Source: Mactra quadrangularis
Lineage: Eukaryota; Mollusca; Bivalvia; Venerida; Mactridae
Assembly: GCA_025267735.1 (NCBI GenBank)
Contig: CM046296.1
Location: forward strand, 23,524,464 to 23,588,463
Length of the DNA: 64,000 nt
Reading direction: 5' to 3'
This document shows positions 38,926 to 52,708 of this stretch, in pieces; the stretch's first letter is position 1, and each line of letters begins with the position of its first letter. The notes beneath the pieces were generated by a model. That model did not search any database, was not told where the DNA came from, and saw only the letters and a list, made by a program, of their open reading frames with translations. The position numbers and the translations under genes were made by a program.

Positions 38926-39003
38926 TCGCGGGTTTAGCGCAAAACTGTCGTAACTCACTCTTTTCTTATATTGAGTTACGACTGTCTTTCACCAAACCCG
39001 CGA
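38926..39003. mobile_element. 78-bp TA-flanked palindrome, copy 3
   Basis: Ends 'tcgcgggtttagcgcaaaac' and 'caccaaacccgcga', inner 'tcgtaactcactcttttc' and 'gagttacgac'. TA flanks at 38924-38925 and 39004-39005. It is the least worn copy. Confidence 0.85.
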
Positions 39004-41319
39004 TATGCAGCGAACTGTTGTTTAGATACCTTGCCCAACACTTGTCACAAAACGTCACATGTTATAAGCACAATGTCTATAAAAGTCTAAGAACGGATGA
39101 GTTAAAAATAACCAAGTTAGCGACTCCATCGAATTTTAATTTTATTTAGATCAATATAACATCACTACAATAAGAGAGTTATAGTCTTCCAGAGTGGGTT
39201 TAAATAAACAATAGTCTGGGAACATGTCAAAACCAGACCTTCTACGCAGCCAAAAGCAAAAATTTGTTATGTTTTTAGATTTTAATCCATGTTATAGAAA
39301 GAACGCTACAAACAAATAACGAAATCAATAATAATCAATATTGGGTTTCCGTCTTGGAACGGACTGTGGCAAAGTAATTGCCACTAGAGTTTAACCAGGT
39401 CAATTCACTTGTTCCAAACGAACATCATCAACAAAGAAACAAAATATTTAAGATTTATTTTTAATTTCCACCCTATCTGTGAACTATCAAATTTTATTCA
39501 TTTAATTAGACAAAGTGTTATCACTGCTATCGGAATACAAAGATTAAAATTTTGTTACGTTTGATGCAGGCGATATAAAGCCATTCATGACGCATGATAA
39601 ACAAATTGCCAACATCATGGAACATATATCACGTGACTTTGGTGATACGCGAGAGTCATTATATAAAAACAAACACACCGTCCAAGTAGATTCTAAGAAG
39701 TAATATTTATGTAGCATTGTTATTTGGAGAAAGCCTTATACTTTATGTCCATTAAAGAGAAACGGTGTGATTTTATTTACTGTATCAATTCGCCGTTTCT
39801 ATTTACTGAAACCATACTTATTTTTCGAATAAACTTTATATATATATGAGTTACTTATTAGATTGCGCTGACACTTCATATGATTAAAATGAAAAGCAAA
39901 GCTGTTTCTTTATTTATTTATGTCCTTGTACGCTCACCAAATCTGAATGTATTAAAATCTACTCATTGTTTGTTCCACCCTAAAATTGGATGCGTTTAAT
40001 TGCTCATTAACTTGTTTTAATGTTAGTTTGTTATATTTAGAATATAAAAGCTATTGCAAGCGGCTATCTAGACCTATTTTACTAGCAGAGGTAAAGGCTA
40101 GTCAGGTTTTCTAAGCCGTCCGATGTGTCTTCTGGTGAATCTATAAAATTCTCAGTTATTTTGAGAATCAAAATAAATAATAATTGTCAATATTATGTCA
40201 TGGAATAAAACAAAGAAACTCGTATAAACGCCTTTATAATAGCATTCGTACTACGTATGTTTTTATGTTGGGTTCGTGTTTGGTTCTGTTATATATATAT
40301 AGATTGTAAGAGAGAAGTTGTTATATGGAAATAACTGTTATTGTTAAGCACGCTAGCTAAAACTCTCACTTGTATATAAATTACACAACACTCTGACCAT
40401 TTGTTATCATAATGACCCCAATTAATGGTCATTACCGTTCTTAATGCTCATAACGTGTTAAAATCTCAGAACGAATATGACAGTTTTGACAACATACTTG
40501 TTAAGTTAATGATTCATTGAGAACACTTCATTGTTAATAGCTACTAGATGGTGTATGGCGAAAATACTTGGAAGAGTAAATGAACAAAACATTAGTGAAA
40601 CATTAAACAAATATGGCATTGTCAGTTTTGTTATCAGAATCATCCTATATGGTTAGAAACTATTGTATCCGTGTCTTAAAGCGTATTATAAATAAAACAT
40701 ACTCACGAAGAACAATATTTTGAAAACGTTTTGAGCGTGGCACAGTAAATAATTAGATAAAACTTTTAATTATTTACTACTGTCATTATGTTCAAGCGTG
40801 TTCTTGCTAACGGCTGTTTGTCTGATATATTAAATTATATTAATTACAATTTAGAACTATGTGACCATGGGCTGCTTCTTGTTTGAATGAGATATTTGCT
40901 GTCCATTTTTTGGTTGGTTATCTGGTGTTTGGCAACATTGCATGCATCGATGTATGGTGCTTTATAAAATATATTTTGATATACGTTTGCCCCACAACAC
41001 AAGTACTACATTATAGGCAGAATACATTTTATATGAATATACATGCACATACAAAATCACAATCAGTGTAGGTTAATGTACAATAACATCAGACTTATAT
41101 AGAAACCAAAGAATATCATTGATAATATGTTTTGTATGTAATTTGTCTATACTGTATTACTTGTTATCAGTATGTATGACTTGGCCGTAGACATACTACG
41201 TAATGAAACTATAAGGAACTAATTTTAGGAAAAGGTTGTATAGTCCGTAGACAAAATATGTAATAGAGGTTCAATAAACCTGTTTCAGGAAACGCTGGCC
41301 TATTTCTAATTGTTTTTGA

Positions 41320-41432
41320 ATTAAAAGATATACCGGTTAATGATTCTGCTGATTCAGTCATTTATGATCAGATGAATTAAAAGATTTACATTTATCGGTT
41401 AATGATCAATCTGCTGATTCAGTCATTTATGA
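41320..41432 (+). repeat. Local tandem duplication of about 55 bp
   Basis: 'gaattaaaagatataccggt', 'taatgattctgctgattcag' and 'tcatttatgat' at 41320 recur at 41373 with small insertions ('cggttaatgatcaatctgct'). Confidence 0.8.
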
Positions 41433-41499
41433 TGATTTAATTAAATCACATATATCATTCGAGCAGCTACTTTAATTGTTTTCTGAATATATTAATTTT

Positions 41500-41560
41500 G
41501 ATATGCAAAGCTAGCATTGACTTGATAGCCTTAAGGTTGACAGCTGCGAAAGTTTATGAG
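41500..41560 (+). repeat. Conserved block 'gatagccttaaggttgaca', copy 1
   Basis: 'gcattgacttgatagcct' and 'taaggttgacagctgcgaaa'. Copies with few changes lie at about 44995 and 48850, spaced 3.5 and 3.9 kb, with weaker similarity reaching about 100 bp upstream. Confidence 0.65.
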
Positions 41561-43063
41561 AGTATTTGTGCTTCAAAGGTTTATCATTTAAGGCCAAATA
41601 TACTATTTGCTGTTTAATTTGTGTGCAGTAACAGCATACAAAATACAGGTGACGTGTTCCATATAAATTAATGGAGACGATTTATTTGCACTTAAAACGT
41701 ATACATGTATGTTGATATAGAAATTGTGCACTGATAAAGTTTCCGCCTAAAATGACTTTGCAATTGAATTGCTTGTGGCTGATTTTGTCCCTTCCTTAAG
41801 CTTTAAAATAATACAGTTTAACCCATTCTTTCGCATAATGTATGATTTCGTCGTTTAATATATAAAAGGCATTTCCATTCACAATACTTGTGACTTATTA
41901 CTTGTTAAATTTATTATTATGTGTAACACAAAATAAATCATGTACTAAGGTTATTGTGATGCCTGTTTGTTTGCAAGATACGGTGGTAAGGAATGGTAAA
42001 GTCAAATGCTATTTTCTGATGAAACGGGTTGTACGAGTAAAATCAAACCAATTTAGCGTAGAGCAATATCCATTTGCTTAGATAATACGTGATGTATCGA
42101 CGTAAAGCGTCTGACCATTTAGCAACTGCTATGTCGACGCGGATGTAAAAAAAAAGGAACTGCAAGAAATAAGATATTACTATGGGAGTTCTTGTTCATA
42201 ACAAAAATATTCGTGTTGTCTGGTTTTATTATTCTCTTAGCTCTCCTAGAATTGTTTAATAATCATGGCGTGTCGGATAAATCTCTCCAGAAGATATTCT
42301 AGCAGGTTTTCACGTCATCAATTTATTTTTGATGAAAGTCAGATTTGTTTGCAAAAAAATATGAAGTAGTGAAAATTGTTTTTGATGTAATAAAAAAGAG
42401 ATGGACACAAAAAATGTTTAAGCTCTGTATAGAAATCATTGTAATAAAACAATAAACAAAGAGGATTTTGGGAGCGATAATTCTAAAATGTAGATGCGCT
42501 GTAATTTGTTAAAAAGTTGGGAGTGTTTTTTCTTATTCCCAGAGTATGTGTATAAACGATTTGAAGTTTATATTACTATTAACATATTAAGAATGGAACT
42601 GTTACATTTACTACCATCATAATTTGTTATTGAGCACTATGAAATGTTTTTGTCCACTGTACGAAGTTTTATGATCGTTCATTGTCTCACAAATACTTCG
42701 ATTGTTGGTTGTCTGGACGATATCACAATCCATATAATGAAACATTAATCTCTACAAATTGAATAAGGACATGCTGTGGACAATATAGTCGTCAAAATCA
42801 CACGCAATATGGAGATTGCACGTTTCATGTCTCACTCTCCTTTAAAAATCTCTTCCATAGTTCCATTTTTCTGCTTCCGACTAAAATAAGTTTAAGGTGC
42901 ATTATTTTTGTGCAGAAATGGCTCTCTTACGAGTTTTCTGATCTCACTTCACATGTGAAAAGTACTACTGTTCTCACTTTGAATAATGTACTATGAAATT
43001 AATTTATCACAGAAAATTTGCATTTTATTGTCATAAATGGAGACGTTTTGAATATCGACCACC

Positions 43064-43294
43064 CGGGTCGATAGCGCAGTTGGTAGCGCGCCGGGATTTA
43101 GAATCTCACTAGGGGAGGTTATGCCATTCTATAAAAAATTGACAATAATGTCAATTTTCCTCCGTTGATTAGATAATTTGGAAGGGTAGGTGAGTACTTG
43201 TTATAGACCAGGGTCCAGGAAAGTTAGGTTAGGTGCGCTAGACGCCGTAAACAGACCTAAATTGTGTTGACACGGCGTTGAACCATGTAAAAAT
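43064..43294 (+). repeat. tRNA-derived SINE, family A, with TSD
   Basis: Head 'cgggtcgatagcgcagttgg'. Box B is deleted between 'gatttagaatc' and 'tcactagggg'. The body and tail 'gtgttgacacggcgttgaac' are typical. Flanks gaatatcgaccacc (43050-43063) and gaatatcggccacc (43295-43308) match at 13 of 14. Confidence 0.9.
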
Positions 43295-43308
43295 GAATAT
43301 CGGCCACC

Positions 43309-45894
43309 TTTTAGACTTGATATCTGGTATATAAAAACCGGAAATGTGTTAGAATTGTTGACCTACTTTTAATTTCAAGACAAGACGTTTGTTTCTTATT
43401 TTAATAACTCTGGTCTTAAATTGTTTATCACGAGTGTTGAAAAATTAATTAAAGAAGTTTTTTATACCAATTTCACAAACATTGAAGGTAATCGTATTCA
43501 AGTTTTTCACCCCATAATTGCCTTTACAGATAACCAAATAACACAGAAAGCTTTGGTTACGGCACTAAAGCGTCAGATCAACTTCTTCAGCCATAATATT
43601 GAATGATGATCAAAATTACTATTGCTTTGTACTGTTATAAATCTGACCATTTGTTATTATGACAGGCAGGATATTCTATCATATCAGATAACACATCCAG
43701 TCACGTTTTTGCTTGTCGATGTTCTATGTGAGAATAATATTCTCCAAATGAAGCAGTCCTGACGATACATTTGATTGTAATGTAAAGCTGGATGAACAGT
43801 TTAGACATAAAATGACACATACTCATTCAACAACTGTTAAATATTATCAGGTGATTCTTCATCGGGACAGATATACAGAGCATTATGACACTAGCATTAT
43901 AATCATTGACAATCAATTAATCATTCAATGAATGGTGAACATCCTATGCTTTATCTTTCTTGAAAGAATAGTGTCTACATAAAAGCTCACATAAGCAGCT
44001 TTCTTTGACATTTTATCTGTATGTCTGATTTGTCTAGACAGTAACAGATAAGTATTGAAAATATGATGAGGGTATTTCAGACACAACACTTGTTAAACTC
44101 TTCCACTACGTGGATGGTACATGCCTGTTCTGATGTAAAATATTCATTAAAAATAGAGTCTATAAAACCTTCATTTTCTGCATTTTCCACGCAAAACCAT
44201 ACAATAGAAAATTATGATCCTTATATATATTATTGTATCCTTTAAATCAGAATTGTTACATTCTTGACATTACTTTACCTTTCCAGGAGATTTTTAATAC
44301 AAACTCTGAATTTCTATGTTTATTTGAGCTAATAATAGTTAAAACCAACCCATTGTATTATTTTAATAGTTTTGTAAATTAAAGTTGTATGAATTGAGGA
44401 TGAATATGACATTGATGACGCGCTTCACTTGGTACATGTACAGTCGATACTGGCATCCAAAATTTCGTTTTAGCGAATTCATTCTACTATACATTAATTT
44501 CACAAAGTTGTAACGGAAGTTTGTTTTGAAAATTAGTGCATGTGTCTTTGAAGATAGCAAACTTATCAAATTTGTATTATACTTATAGAATTTCTTAAAA
44601 CTTGGATATACGTTTATTTTAAAATTAGGAAGTTTGTCTTTCAGATATAAAATGCCAAACTTATCATTACATTCGTGTTATTGCGGTAAGATACATTATA
44701 GTTTTGGAGGATGACAGCTTATTAAACCTGCACCCCGTAAATAAGATGTATCTTTAAAAATTAGGCGCAATGAATAAATAATGTCAATAATGACTATTCT
44801 AAAACTGAATATGAAAATAATATCATTGTACTTCTTTATACAGTAAAGGATATTTTAAAGGCAGTGCATAGCTGCTAAATGTTAAAAATCGTCGAATACT
44901 GGTTCGTTTATTTAGTAATGTATGATCACTTATTGTTATTGTAACTTTCTATCTACTTGCAATGGTTTCTGTCTTGAGTGACTTTAATAAACAAAGCCGA
45001 TCATATAGATTTGATAGCCTTTAAGATGACAGCTGCAAATAGTAAATGATTGATACTTTTGGTTTTTTTTGTTTGACCATGCATGGTTATTTCGAAATTA
45101 AATATACTGCAATGTTTTTCTATTTACTTTACTTTCTATTCAATCTGCGTTTAAATGCGGGAAGATGATTTAAATGCCTGCATTCATAAACGCATAGACG
45201 TATTTCCTTTTTCAAAAGAACTAGTAACTTCAAGTGAGAGTAGACTTCTTTTAAAGACTGATCAACAGTATAATATTCACAAAACAATATAAATAATGCT
45301 ACTTGCTACAGACAGTGTGATGTAATTGAATTTGATTCCGGTTGTCTTTCTCTTTCTGAAAGAAAATGTTTCAAAGGCAATTGAAGAACAACATGTACAT
45401 TGTAACTTAATTATAAACATGATGCTTTGAAGCAAACTACTACATGTATATACCTCTATATACGAGTAGAAACAAATAATCACTGATTTATTAGGAAAGA
45501 AATTGTTCAGGTATAAATGATCTCCTGGACTGGTATAGTAACTGATGATGGCATTCCTAGTAAAAATTGTGTAACTCAATGCCGTGTCTGTTTCAATTAA
45601 CCATTAATGTTCTGCTGCTGTACTTATTGCAAATTAAAAAAAAAGAAATTTAAAAATTAAATTAATTAAAAGAGTTATTGCAGCCGTACGTCATATGGTT
45701 GTACAATGCCCAATTGAATTGAATTGCATCTCAAACATGTAAAAATGGTGTTTTCATTACATTTTAGAATTTAAAATATCACAAAAATCTTTTATGAGTC
45801 AGTAGCTTAGTACGTATAATGATAATACTCTTAATTTGTGGACCATATTGAAAACTGGTTTACACCAAATATTTTATCCACAATAAATAAAGTC

Positions 45895-45895
<1 letters not shown>
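43309..45895. other. Non-coding stretch
   Basis: AT-rich, with the second copy of the conserved block at 44995. No supported exon. Confidence 0.45.
44990..45045 (+). repeat. Conserved block 'gatagccttaaggttgaca', copy 2
   Basis: 'atatagatttgatagcctt' and 'taagatgacagctgcaaata'. It shares upstream words with copy 3 ('atgatca', 'gtaa', 'ctgtct'). Confidence 0.65.

Positions 45896-45926
<31 letters not shown>
45896..45926 (+). repeat. (ATT)n microsatellite
   Basis: About ten uninterrupted ATT units, directly after 'aataaataaagtcgtt', which could be a retroposon tail. Confidence 0.9.
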
Positions 45927-45927
<1 letters not shown>

Positions 45928-48900
45928 CCTTTAATAGCTTATATTTTTTTCTGAGTTAGTACCTCTGCGTTTGGAAAAGAACGATCGCTATGTCGTATTT
46001 TATGGTGAGTGTTGACCATTTAATTTCATATATACTTAATGTTAGATGTATAGACGTATAGACAGGTATTTAAAACTTGATAATGGAAGAAAATACTTTG
46101 TACAATAAGTATAAGACATGCTAGAGAAATATGATCGTCAGCACAACACGCAACAAATAATATACAAGTTACATTGGTTGAAATTTATTTTAAAATATCT
46201 TAATTCATTCCATTGTTTGGTTTTGACTTACAAAGAAATGATGTTTACTTTTTTTCTTTAAGATTAGCGCGGATATTTATGTTTCTTGTGTTTGAATTTG
46301 AACTATTGTATAAATTATCTATTTTATTTTGAACATTTAGTTTTGCAAGTTCACATTATTTTAGCTTTTTTTCAATAGTTTCATCCCAATTTTAGAACAA
46401 AACTGAGTAGTCCGCTGTTATTGAATAGTTGAATCATAGTCTTGTCGCGGATTTACGGGTTAAAGTGAAATACTACTAGTATAATGAACATTTTATATCA
46501 TAAACGCACAGCAATGCAATATGTTTTACGATATTTGTTCCACAAACCTTTAACAGTCGCTTATAACTACATAATTGAAAATAATGGTTTCTCTTTGTTT
46601 TTATACCCGATAACTAGCTATATATTCACATATATTATTTCATCTTTGACAAGATTATTGTTTAACTATTGACAAATTTGTAATTTGAAAATTAGGAACA
46701 TTAGTTATGGATTTTAAGAGAATGCTTTTGTTACCAGAATGAAATATCAGATAAACTATTCTCATCACTGAAAATTGCAAGAGTTAAAATGCAGCATGTT
46801 TTATTATACCAAATAAAACACTTTCTTATTAATACCAGGCGCGATTATCTATGTCTTTTGGAGTTCAGAAAGATAGTAATTTAATCCAAACTAAAGGCTG
46901 CCATTGCCAGAACGCTTATATCATTTGATGAATCTGCAAACTGAATACCTATAATTTAAAATGACATTACATCATTCAAGAATAGTAAGATCTTGTCAGA
47001 CGACACTTCCCAGGGACAGTATGGCAGTAAATGGTCAAAGCACATTACATTTATTGACATTTAATCAATCCTTTGTTGATTAGTGAACTAACAGGAGTCT
47101 GAGAAGCTACATTCGTCTTCAGATGGTAGAATTGGTTAAGTCGGCAAAATGACATAAAACAACTTACCACAACCATGCCCTGACACATAGTGTTATCCAA
47201 CTTTTTATGATATATTTATTTATTAGATAAATAAATGACGATTTCACTCGCTTTACATGTGGCTTATTTCTTGTTTATTTTATTCTATGCGTAACAAAAA
47301 TGAACTCACATACTTAGGTTATTGTGACATTAATTGCTTGAAAGGTATGATGATATGGAATAAAAGTCAAATAAAGAGTCAAATAGTATTGATATTATTT
47401 TGTTGTCTCTGGTAGACAAGCTTTGCATTTAAAAAAAATTAATTGAGAATCCAAGGGTTCTTTCATTGCCATTATACTATAGATATTTTGTTTAATTTCC
47501 AAAAGCTTCAAAAAAATACAATATTTATACACAGACGTTTCAAGTATGTTCATAAAATTCACTGGATTCTTACCTTGCACTTTTACATCTTCTGTTAGTA
47601 TAATCACATGTGTACGAGTAGTATTAGTTCAAATTGGATATCTGGTAGACACAAGTCGCCTTTTACATACAAATACAGCTATGTACAATATTGAATTAGA
47701 CAAGGTGGAAATTCAATTACGACTTTTATTTGCTTGCTTGGAAATAACGTGTTGAATTGAAACATAGATTCTTTACTATGAGCTAGTACTTAAAACACGG
47801 TATGCTTTGCAGTGCACATATATGAATAAATGTGTGATTCTGCTGTAGAATTGCACGCTTTAGACACAAATCTTCGTCTTGTCTGGCTCCAATATTATAT
47901 TAACTGTGGTATTGTAATTTTAATTGAGGGCGACATTTCTAAAACTGAGACAAATATTAAATATAATGCAGTTTTATGATGAGCCTGGTGACAAAGTGAA
48001 TTACGCAGTATCACGTTTTTCATATGGAATGATATGTTTAATGAATAAAATATGTAATTGATGCTGCGCTTTCTCGGTATTAAAGTTGTATCATACTTAA
48101 TTAATAAAGGCTTATTTGGTTCGTTTTATTTCTAAAATATATAATACTATAGTCGAGTGTATTAATTCTTTTGCCCAAGAGAGGTTACAGTTTTTTATAT
48201 CTAAGGACATAAAGATATTGTCTATTCATATGATGTTATAAACGATTTTCGTCACGGATTCAAATTTGATTTAAACTGGATGGTTTTCCATAAGACCTTT
48301 TAGCAATAAGGTCTCGTAAATCTGATATTTTGAAATGCAATTTTCCAGACGAGTTTGTTTCGGTTTTTTATTTATATTATGGGAACGCACATTCAACAAA
48401 TTAAATAAGACATTGTAAGGAATAATATTATTATCCATTGTTTCGTCGTAATCTGATTCTAATTGCAGCATCTTTATCATAACAATTGCTTGCGCAACAT
48501 TAATATCTTTCATTTGTGTCTGACGTTGGAAAAGATTAGTTTCACTTCTTGAAGAAATTGTTAATGATAGTTATGACATAAACTACACCATTTATATAAG
48601 GCTATTGAGTCTGTAACTGACTATTATTTTAAGAAAAAATAGATTACTGTGTATAATCGACTATTGTTAAGCTATAGCAAAATGTCACAAGTGAAGGACA
48701 GGTCATTGTGTTGTTTTTAGTATAGAAGTATGGCAACACTCATATAACCAAGTAGGGATAAATGACATAGCAGATTCATTATGATCATACAATTGTTTAC
48801 AGTAATTGCAATCTGTCTAAGCTGTTCTCGTCTTTTTATTCCAGTTGACAAAGCTTATATTGATTTGATAGCCTAAAGGTTGACAGTTGCAACATAATGT

Positions 48901-51900
48901 TAATGACTGGTACTCATGGTAATTAGTTAGAGCCTTAGAGAGAATGAATTATTTATTGTTGCAAACACAATGTATTTGTTATCTGTTTTTGAGAACTGGT
49001 TTTAGTTTGCTATTTCCAACACATCTACATCAGTTTAAGTTTTAAAGAGTTATTGAAATATTATTACCTTTTCCGTTAACTAAGGTTTTATTTGTTCAAA
49101 AACTTTTCAAGGACACTGTGTTTATATTCAGATACAAAGCAGAACATAAGTAGTTCACCATATTGTGACACAACATACATATCTGGAACAAAATTGCCAT
49201 ACTTTACAACAATTTAATGCAGGATCTGCAATGTAATGCTACTACACTGCATAAGAACATATTTAAGACACACTATCTGATCTGATATGGCATTATGATT
49301 CAATTAAAGTGTTTAGTGTTTAGTTAATGGCTTGACAATTCCGACGTAGAAGAACCATTTGTATAGGTTTGCGTTTTATGTTGCAGAAACAGCACGCGAA
49401 TCCTGATAATTAAAGCATCATTCAGGCTTAGATTGTAATTAAATGAGATGACATTATTTCTGAATAATAGTAACCGTGTCACCGGCATTGCTTTAGAGAC
49501 TCCCTTTAAATAGACATACATGTATAAAGGATGTAAGATAATTAACTTATTTAATGTTAACATAAAATGCAGATTATGTAAGACTTGACGTTATGATGAA
49601 AGTGAAAAAAATGTGCATATTTATTTGTATTTTCTACTGCGTGTGTATTTTAAGTAAGACTTAAACGGAATAAAATGATTGCACATCAATGCTTTACAAG
49701 TTGATACAGAACCTATGAAAGTTGTCTGTAAAATTACACTGATGGGACATGCCATTTTGGTGTGAAGTCATAAATTACAGTTGTTTCTAATTGGTTCTTT
49801 GGAGACATTATTCCTTTTTTGTAACTTCATCAAAACATTGCTATTATTGTAACAGAAAATCGACTCTGAAACTTTGTTTTTTCAAGGCGTTTTCTAGCGT
49901 GATGGCATGACCCTAATATTCGTTGAAAATTAAAACAATCCCTGAAGTATAGTGTCCATTATTGTTTTACACATTCTCCTTAGAAATTGGTTAATTATGC
50001 ATTGACCATTTTTTTTTAAATATTTCCCTATTCGGATCGCGTGTATAATCATTATTTCATAAGATTCCCAGGGTACATTTGACTCACTCCTTCCAAATGA
50101 CAATTCTTTGCAATCAAACAAGTATCACAATAACCATAATACATAAATTTATTTGTTTCACACATAATCATAAATTAAACAAGGAATAATCCACTAATAT
50201 TGTGAGTGGAAATGTCATTCATTTTTTAAATGACGAAATCACAGTTTAATTTCATTAAAACAAATTTACACATGCAAATAGCATCCAATATTATGTTGGT
50301 GAAGGAATTGACCACAGACGATGCAATTGCGCTCCACTTAGGGTCCTATTTATACAATTAAGATCATAATATCCAAGAACACATTACCATCAATTGTGGA
50401 AGGCATTCTATATTGATAGCGTAAATATTTTTATTTGAATGTTGACTATTAATATTTCTATACTTTAAATGTTTGAGAAAAAGTTCATTGGATAAAAATT
50501 GATATTGACAGCCATTTAATGGTCTTTACTTACTACTGATTGCATAATATTTTCTAGAAATATTGATATACCGGTACTTAAAATGCTAAATTGAAGTCTG
50601 TTTGTACCGACTATTAATCTATGCTAGTCAAATACCGCAAACTAGATCATAGCCTACAATAGCTTCTAGCCATGTCCTGTAGCATTGCAGTGTCTGAATT
50701 TAATTTCAGAAGGCCATTAGTAATGTTAGACTTTAATTTAGATATACATCTCTTTTCTAGTACAATATTAGCATTTTAATGTCTTCTTTATTCTGCTATT
50801 GAACAACTTTGTGACAAATTCTAGACATTAATGTCTAAGATATCTTGATAAACCTGTATTTGTTTTAAATGTAAACTTGACTCCGCTCAAAATTGGTAAC
50901 CGTCTATACGATATCGCTACAGACATAATACTGCCTTGTTGCTGATTACTTCCCCACCTTTGCATTTACAATATGCAAGTAATACTGTGAATCATCTCCA
51001 TTCACGTTAAGACAACATATTCAGTTGAAAGTAAGGCATAATGTATTACAATTTGTGTATCCATTGGAAAATGGCATTATTGCGGTATTTGTCCATTGTG
51101 GACGTTTCCGTGAACAAGAAACTTGAATAAAGGAATCACATAATTTACATTCTTTGATTTATAGATATGTCAGCAGGGATCTTTTTATCCTCATTTTGAT
51201 CGTATCTCTCCGGACTATTATTCAAGGAATTCCAACAATATGCAATTATATTGAATTTGCCAACTTCCTGTTATTTTGTTCAATATAATGACGTTCGTGT
51301 TGCAAAAATTCTTTTGTATGGATGTTTTATACGTGCATATCAATTAGATGAAATAAAAATGAAAAACGGTTTAATATAGACACATACATGGCACACAACC
51401 CAGCAAAATATCTGCAGTATTTAGCAGTGCGATCATAAAAACTATCAAATTTCTAAATGAAGAAATGAAGAAACTACTGAAAAGATGAAAACACTGTTCT
51501 TCAAAAAACTGTGTTGGCAAGGTGTTTAAGAATGGTGACCGTATCTTCCCGAAGTGCAAAAATGAATCTATTTTGTAAACATAAATCAATGGAATCCATT
51601 TTTTAGGTTATCTAAGCATTTAAATAGTAGATTTTTGTAACAGAAAACAAATTATTTACAAATTTAATTACTTTAATTTGGCTTGTTGTTTAGTTCTGTA
51701 TTCTGATCAGAAAACAGACTTCCATTAAAAATAATTCCTGATACTGCACAAGCATTTGCGTAAATAATAGATATATTAACAAAAAAATGAAACAAATGAA
51801 ATGAAACATTTATTTATAAAAGCATTTTGCATTGTGCAATGTATACCACACACATAACAATACATGGTGTCACGTGGTCTAGATGATTGCTTCTTTGCTT

Positions 51901-52412
51901 TTATTGTTATGTTTTACATTTGTACAGGTATCATTCTCTTGTTTTTTAATGTCCGAACATAATAAACAATTAAAATTGTCATTGTTGTTACATGTTTAAG
52001 TTCTTGAAATAAAATACATTTTGAAGGTCATTTAATCTATATTTAACCCTACAACTCGTGCTACATGAACTTAATCACGATCAAACATGTAACCATGTTC
52101 ATTGAACAATGTTTCAAACATTCATTATATCTTGTCATCCTTTCTTTAGTGTAAAAAAGTCCATGAAACTCGGTCAAAATGATCGCATTCATGTTAGCAT
52201 TGCAAACGAAAAATCGTGAGTTGTTTTTGAATACAAGGTTGAGAGAAATAGATATGTTTTCAAATTTTGCAATTATGCATTTGTTGTTAGATATTTGTCT
52301 GTAATAGTAAGTAAATTGCAATGTTGTTTCGATTTGGCAATGCTATTTACACGTTGTCCGATATATAAATGTGTTTCCGTCATACAACATGAACTAACAA
52401 ACCGTGTTTTTT
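45927..52412. other. Long non-coding stretch
   Basis: No gene I can support on either strand. A minus-strand frame at 48271-48513 is the most protein-like but has no family match or splice context. It contains the third conserved block at 48850, the 47255-47390 segment similar to 41880-42010, and at 50150-50350 a block weakly similar to 61730-61990. Confidence 0.45.
48845..48895 (+). repeat. Conserved block 'gatagccttaaggttgaca', copy 3
   Basis: 'gcttatattgatttgatagc' and 'ctaaaggttgacagttgcaa'. The third of three spaced copies. Confidence 0.65.
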
Positions 52413-52426
52413 AAAAAGTGATTCCA

Positions 52427-52694
52427 GCACCTAAGTGTATACCATGTGACGAGCATTTCAATGTCAAACACGTTCTCCTTGACTGTCAGGATCTTAAATA
52501 CATCCGTGACAAACATTTTAAGGTTAACTCACTTAAAGACCTTTTTGAGTATGTACCATCCAATGCGATACTTAACTTTTTGAAGGAAATAAACGTATAT
52601 AGTAAAATATTAGGCTTTAGATCATTAATATCGATTGAATTAATAGTATCATTAATTGCATTCTGTGTTGGTGCGCCGTAAAACCAAAACAAAC
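52427..52694 (+). mobile_element. 5'-truncated LINE, 268 bp, with 14-bp TSD
   Basis: It encodes the zinc-binding-like C-terminal tail of a non-LTR retrotransposon ORF2 (CIPCDEHFNVKHVLLDCQDL) and ends in a short 3' UTR 'gtgcgccgtaaaaccaaaac'. Perfect 14-bp direct repeats aaaaagtgattcca flank it at 52413-52426 and 52695-52708. All of the endonuclease and reverse transcriptase is missing. The open frame uses a start codon in flanking DNA and is not a gene. Confidence 0.92.
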
Positions 52695-52708
52695 AAAAAG
52701 TGATTCCA

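Larger units (their letters stand above)
39006..43049. other. Non-coding stretch with diverged duplications
   Basis: No exon supported. It contains a local duplication at 41320-41432 and the first copy of a conserved block at 41500-41560. A 41880-42010 segment is similar to 47255-47390. Confidence 0.45.

Noticed and set aside
6736..43294. True tRNA genes at the box A/box B sites
   Set aside because: Each is followed by a repeated non-tRNA body, and several have duplications or tails of retroposons; cloverleaf pairing is worn.
43421..43606. Another first exon ending AACATTGAAG before gtaatc
   Set aside because: Phase and motif differ from the three candidates, and no start codon opens the frame before the donor.
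45990..46012. Mini-exon ATG TCG TAT TTT ATG before gtgagt
   Set aside because: Five codons and a donor are too little evidence; the end does not match the other first exons.
48271..48513. 80-codon minus-strand frame (MKDINVAQAIVMIKML..)
   Set aside because: Fairly protein-like, but no family, no splice sites, and AT-rich DNA gives such frames by chance. Kept only as a note.
52418..52681. 87-codon frame as a host gene
   Set aside because: It is the LINE 3' fragment with a start codon in the target-site duplication.
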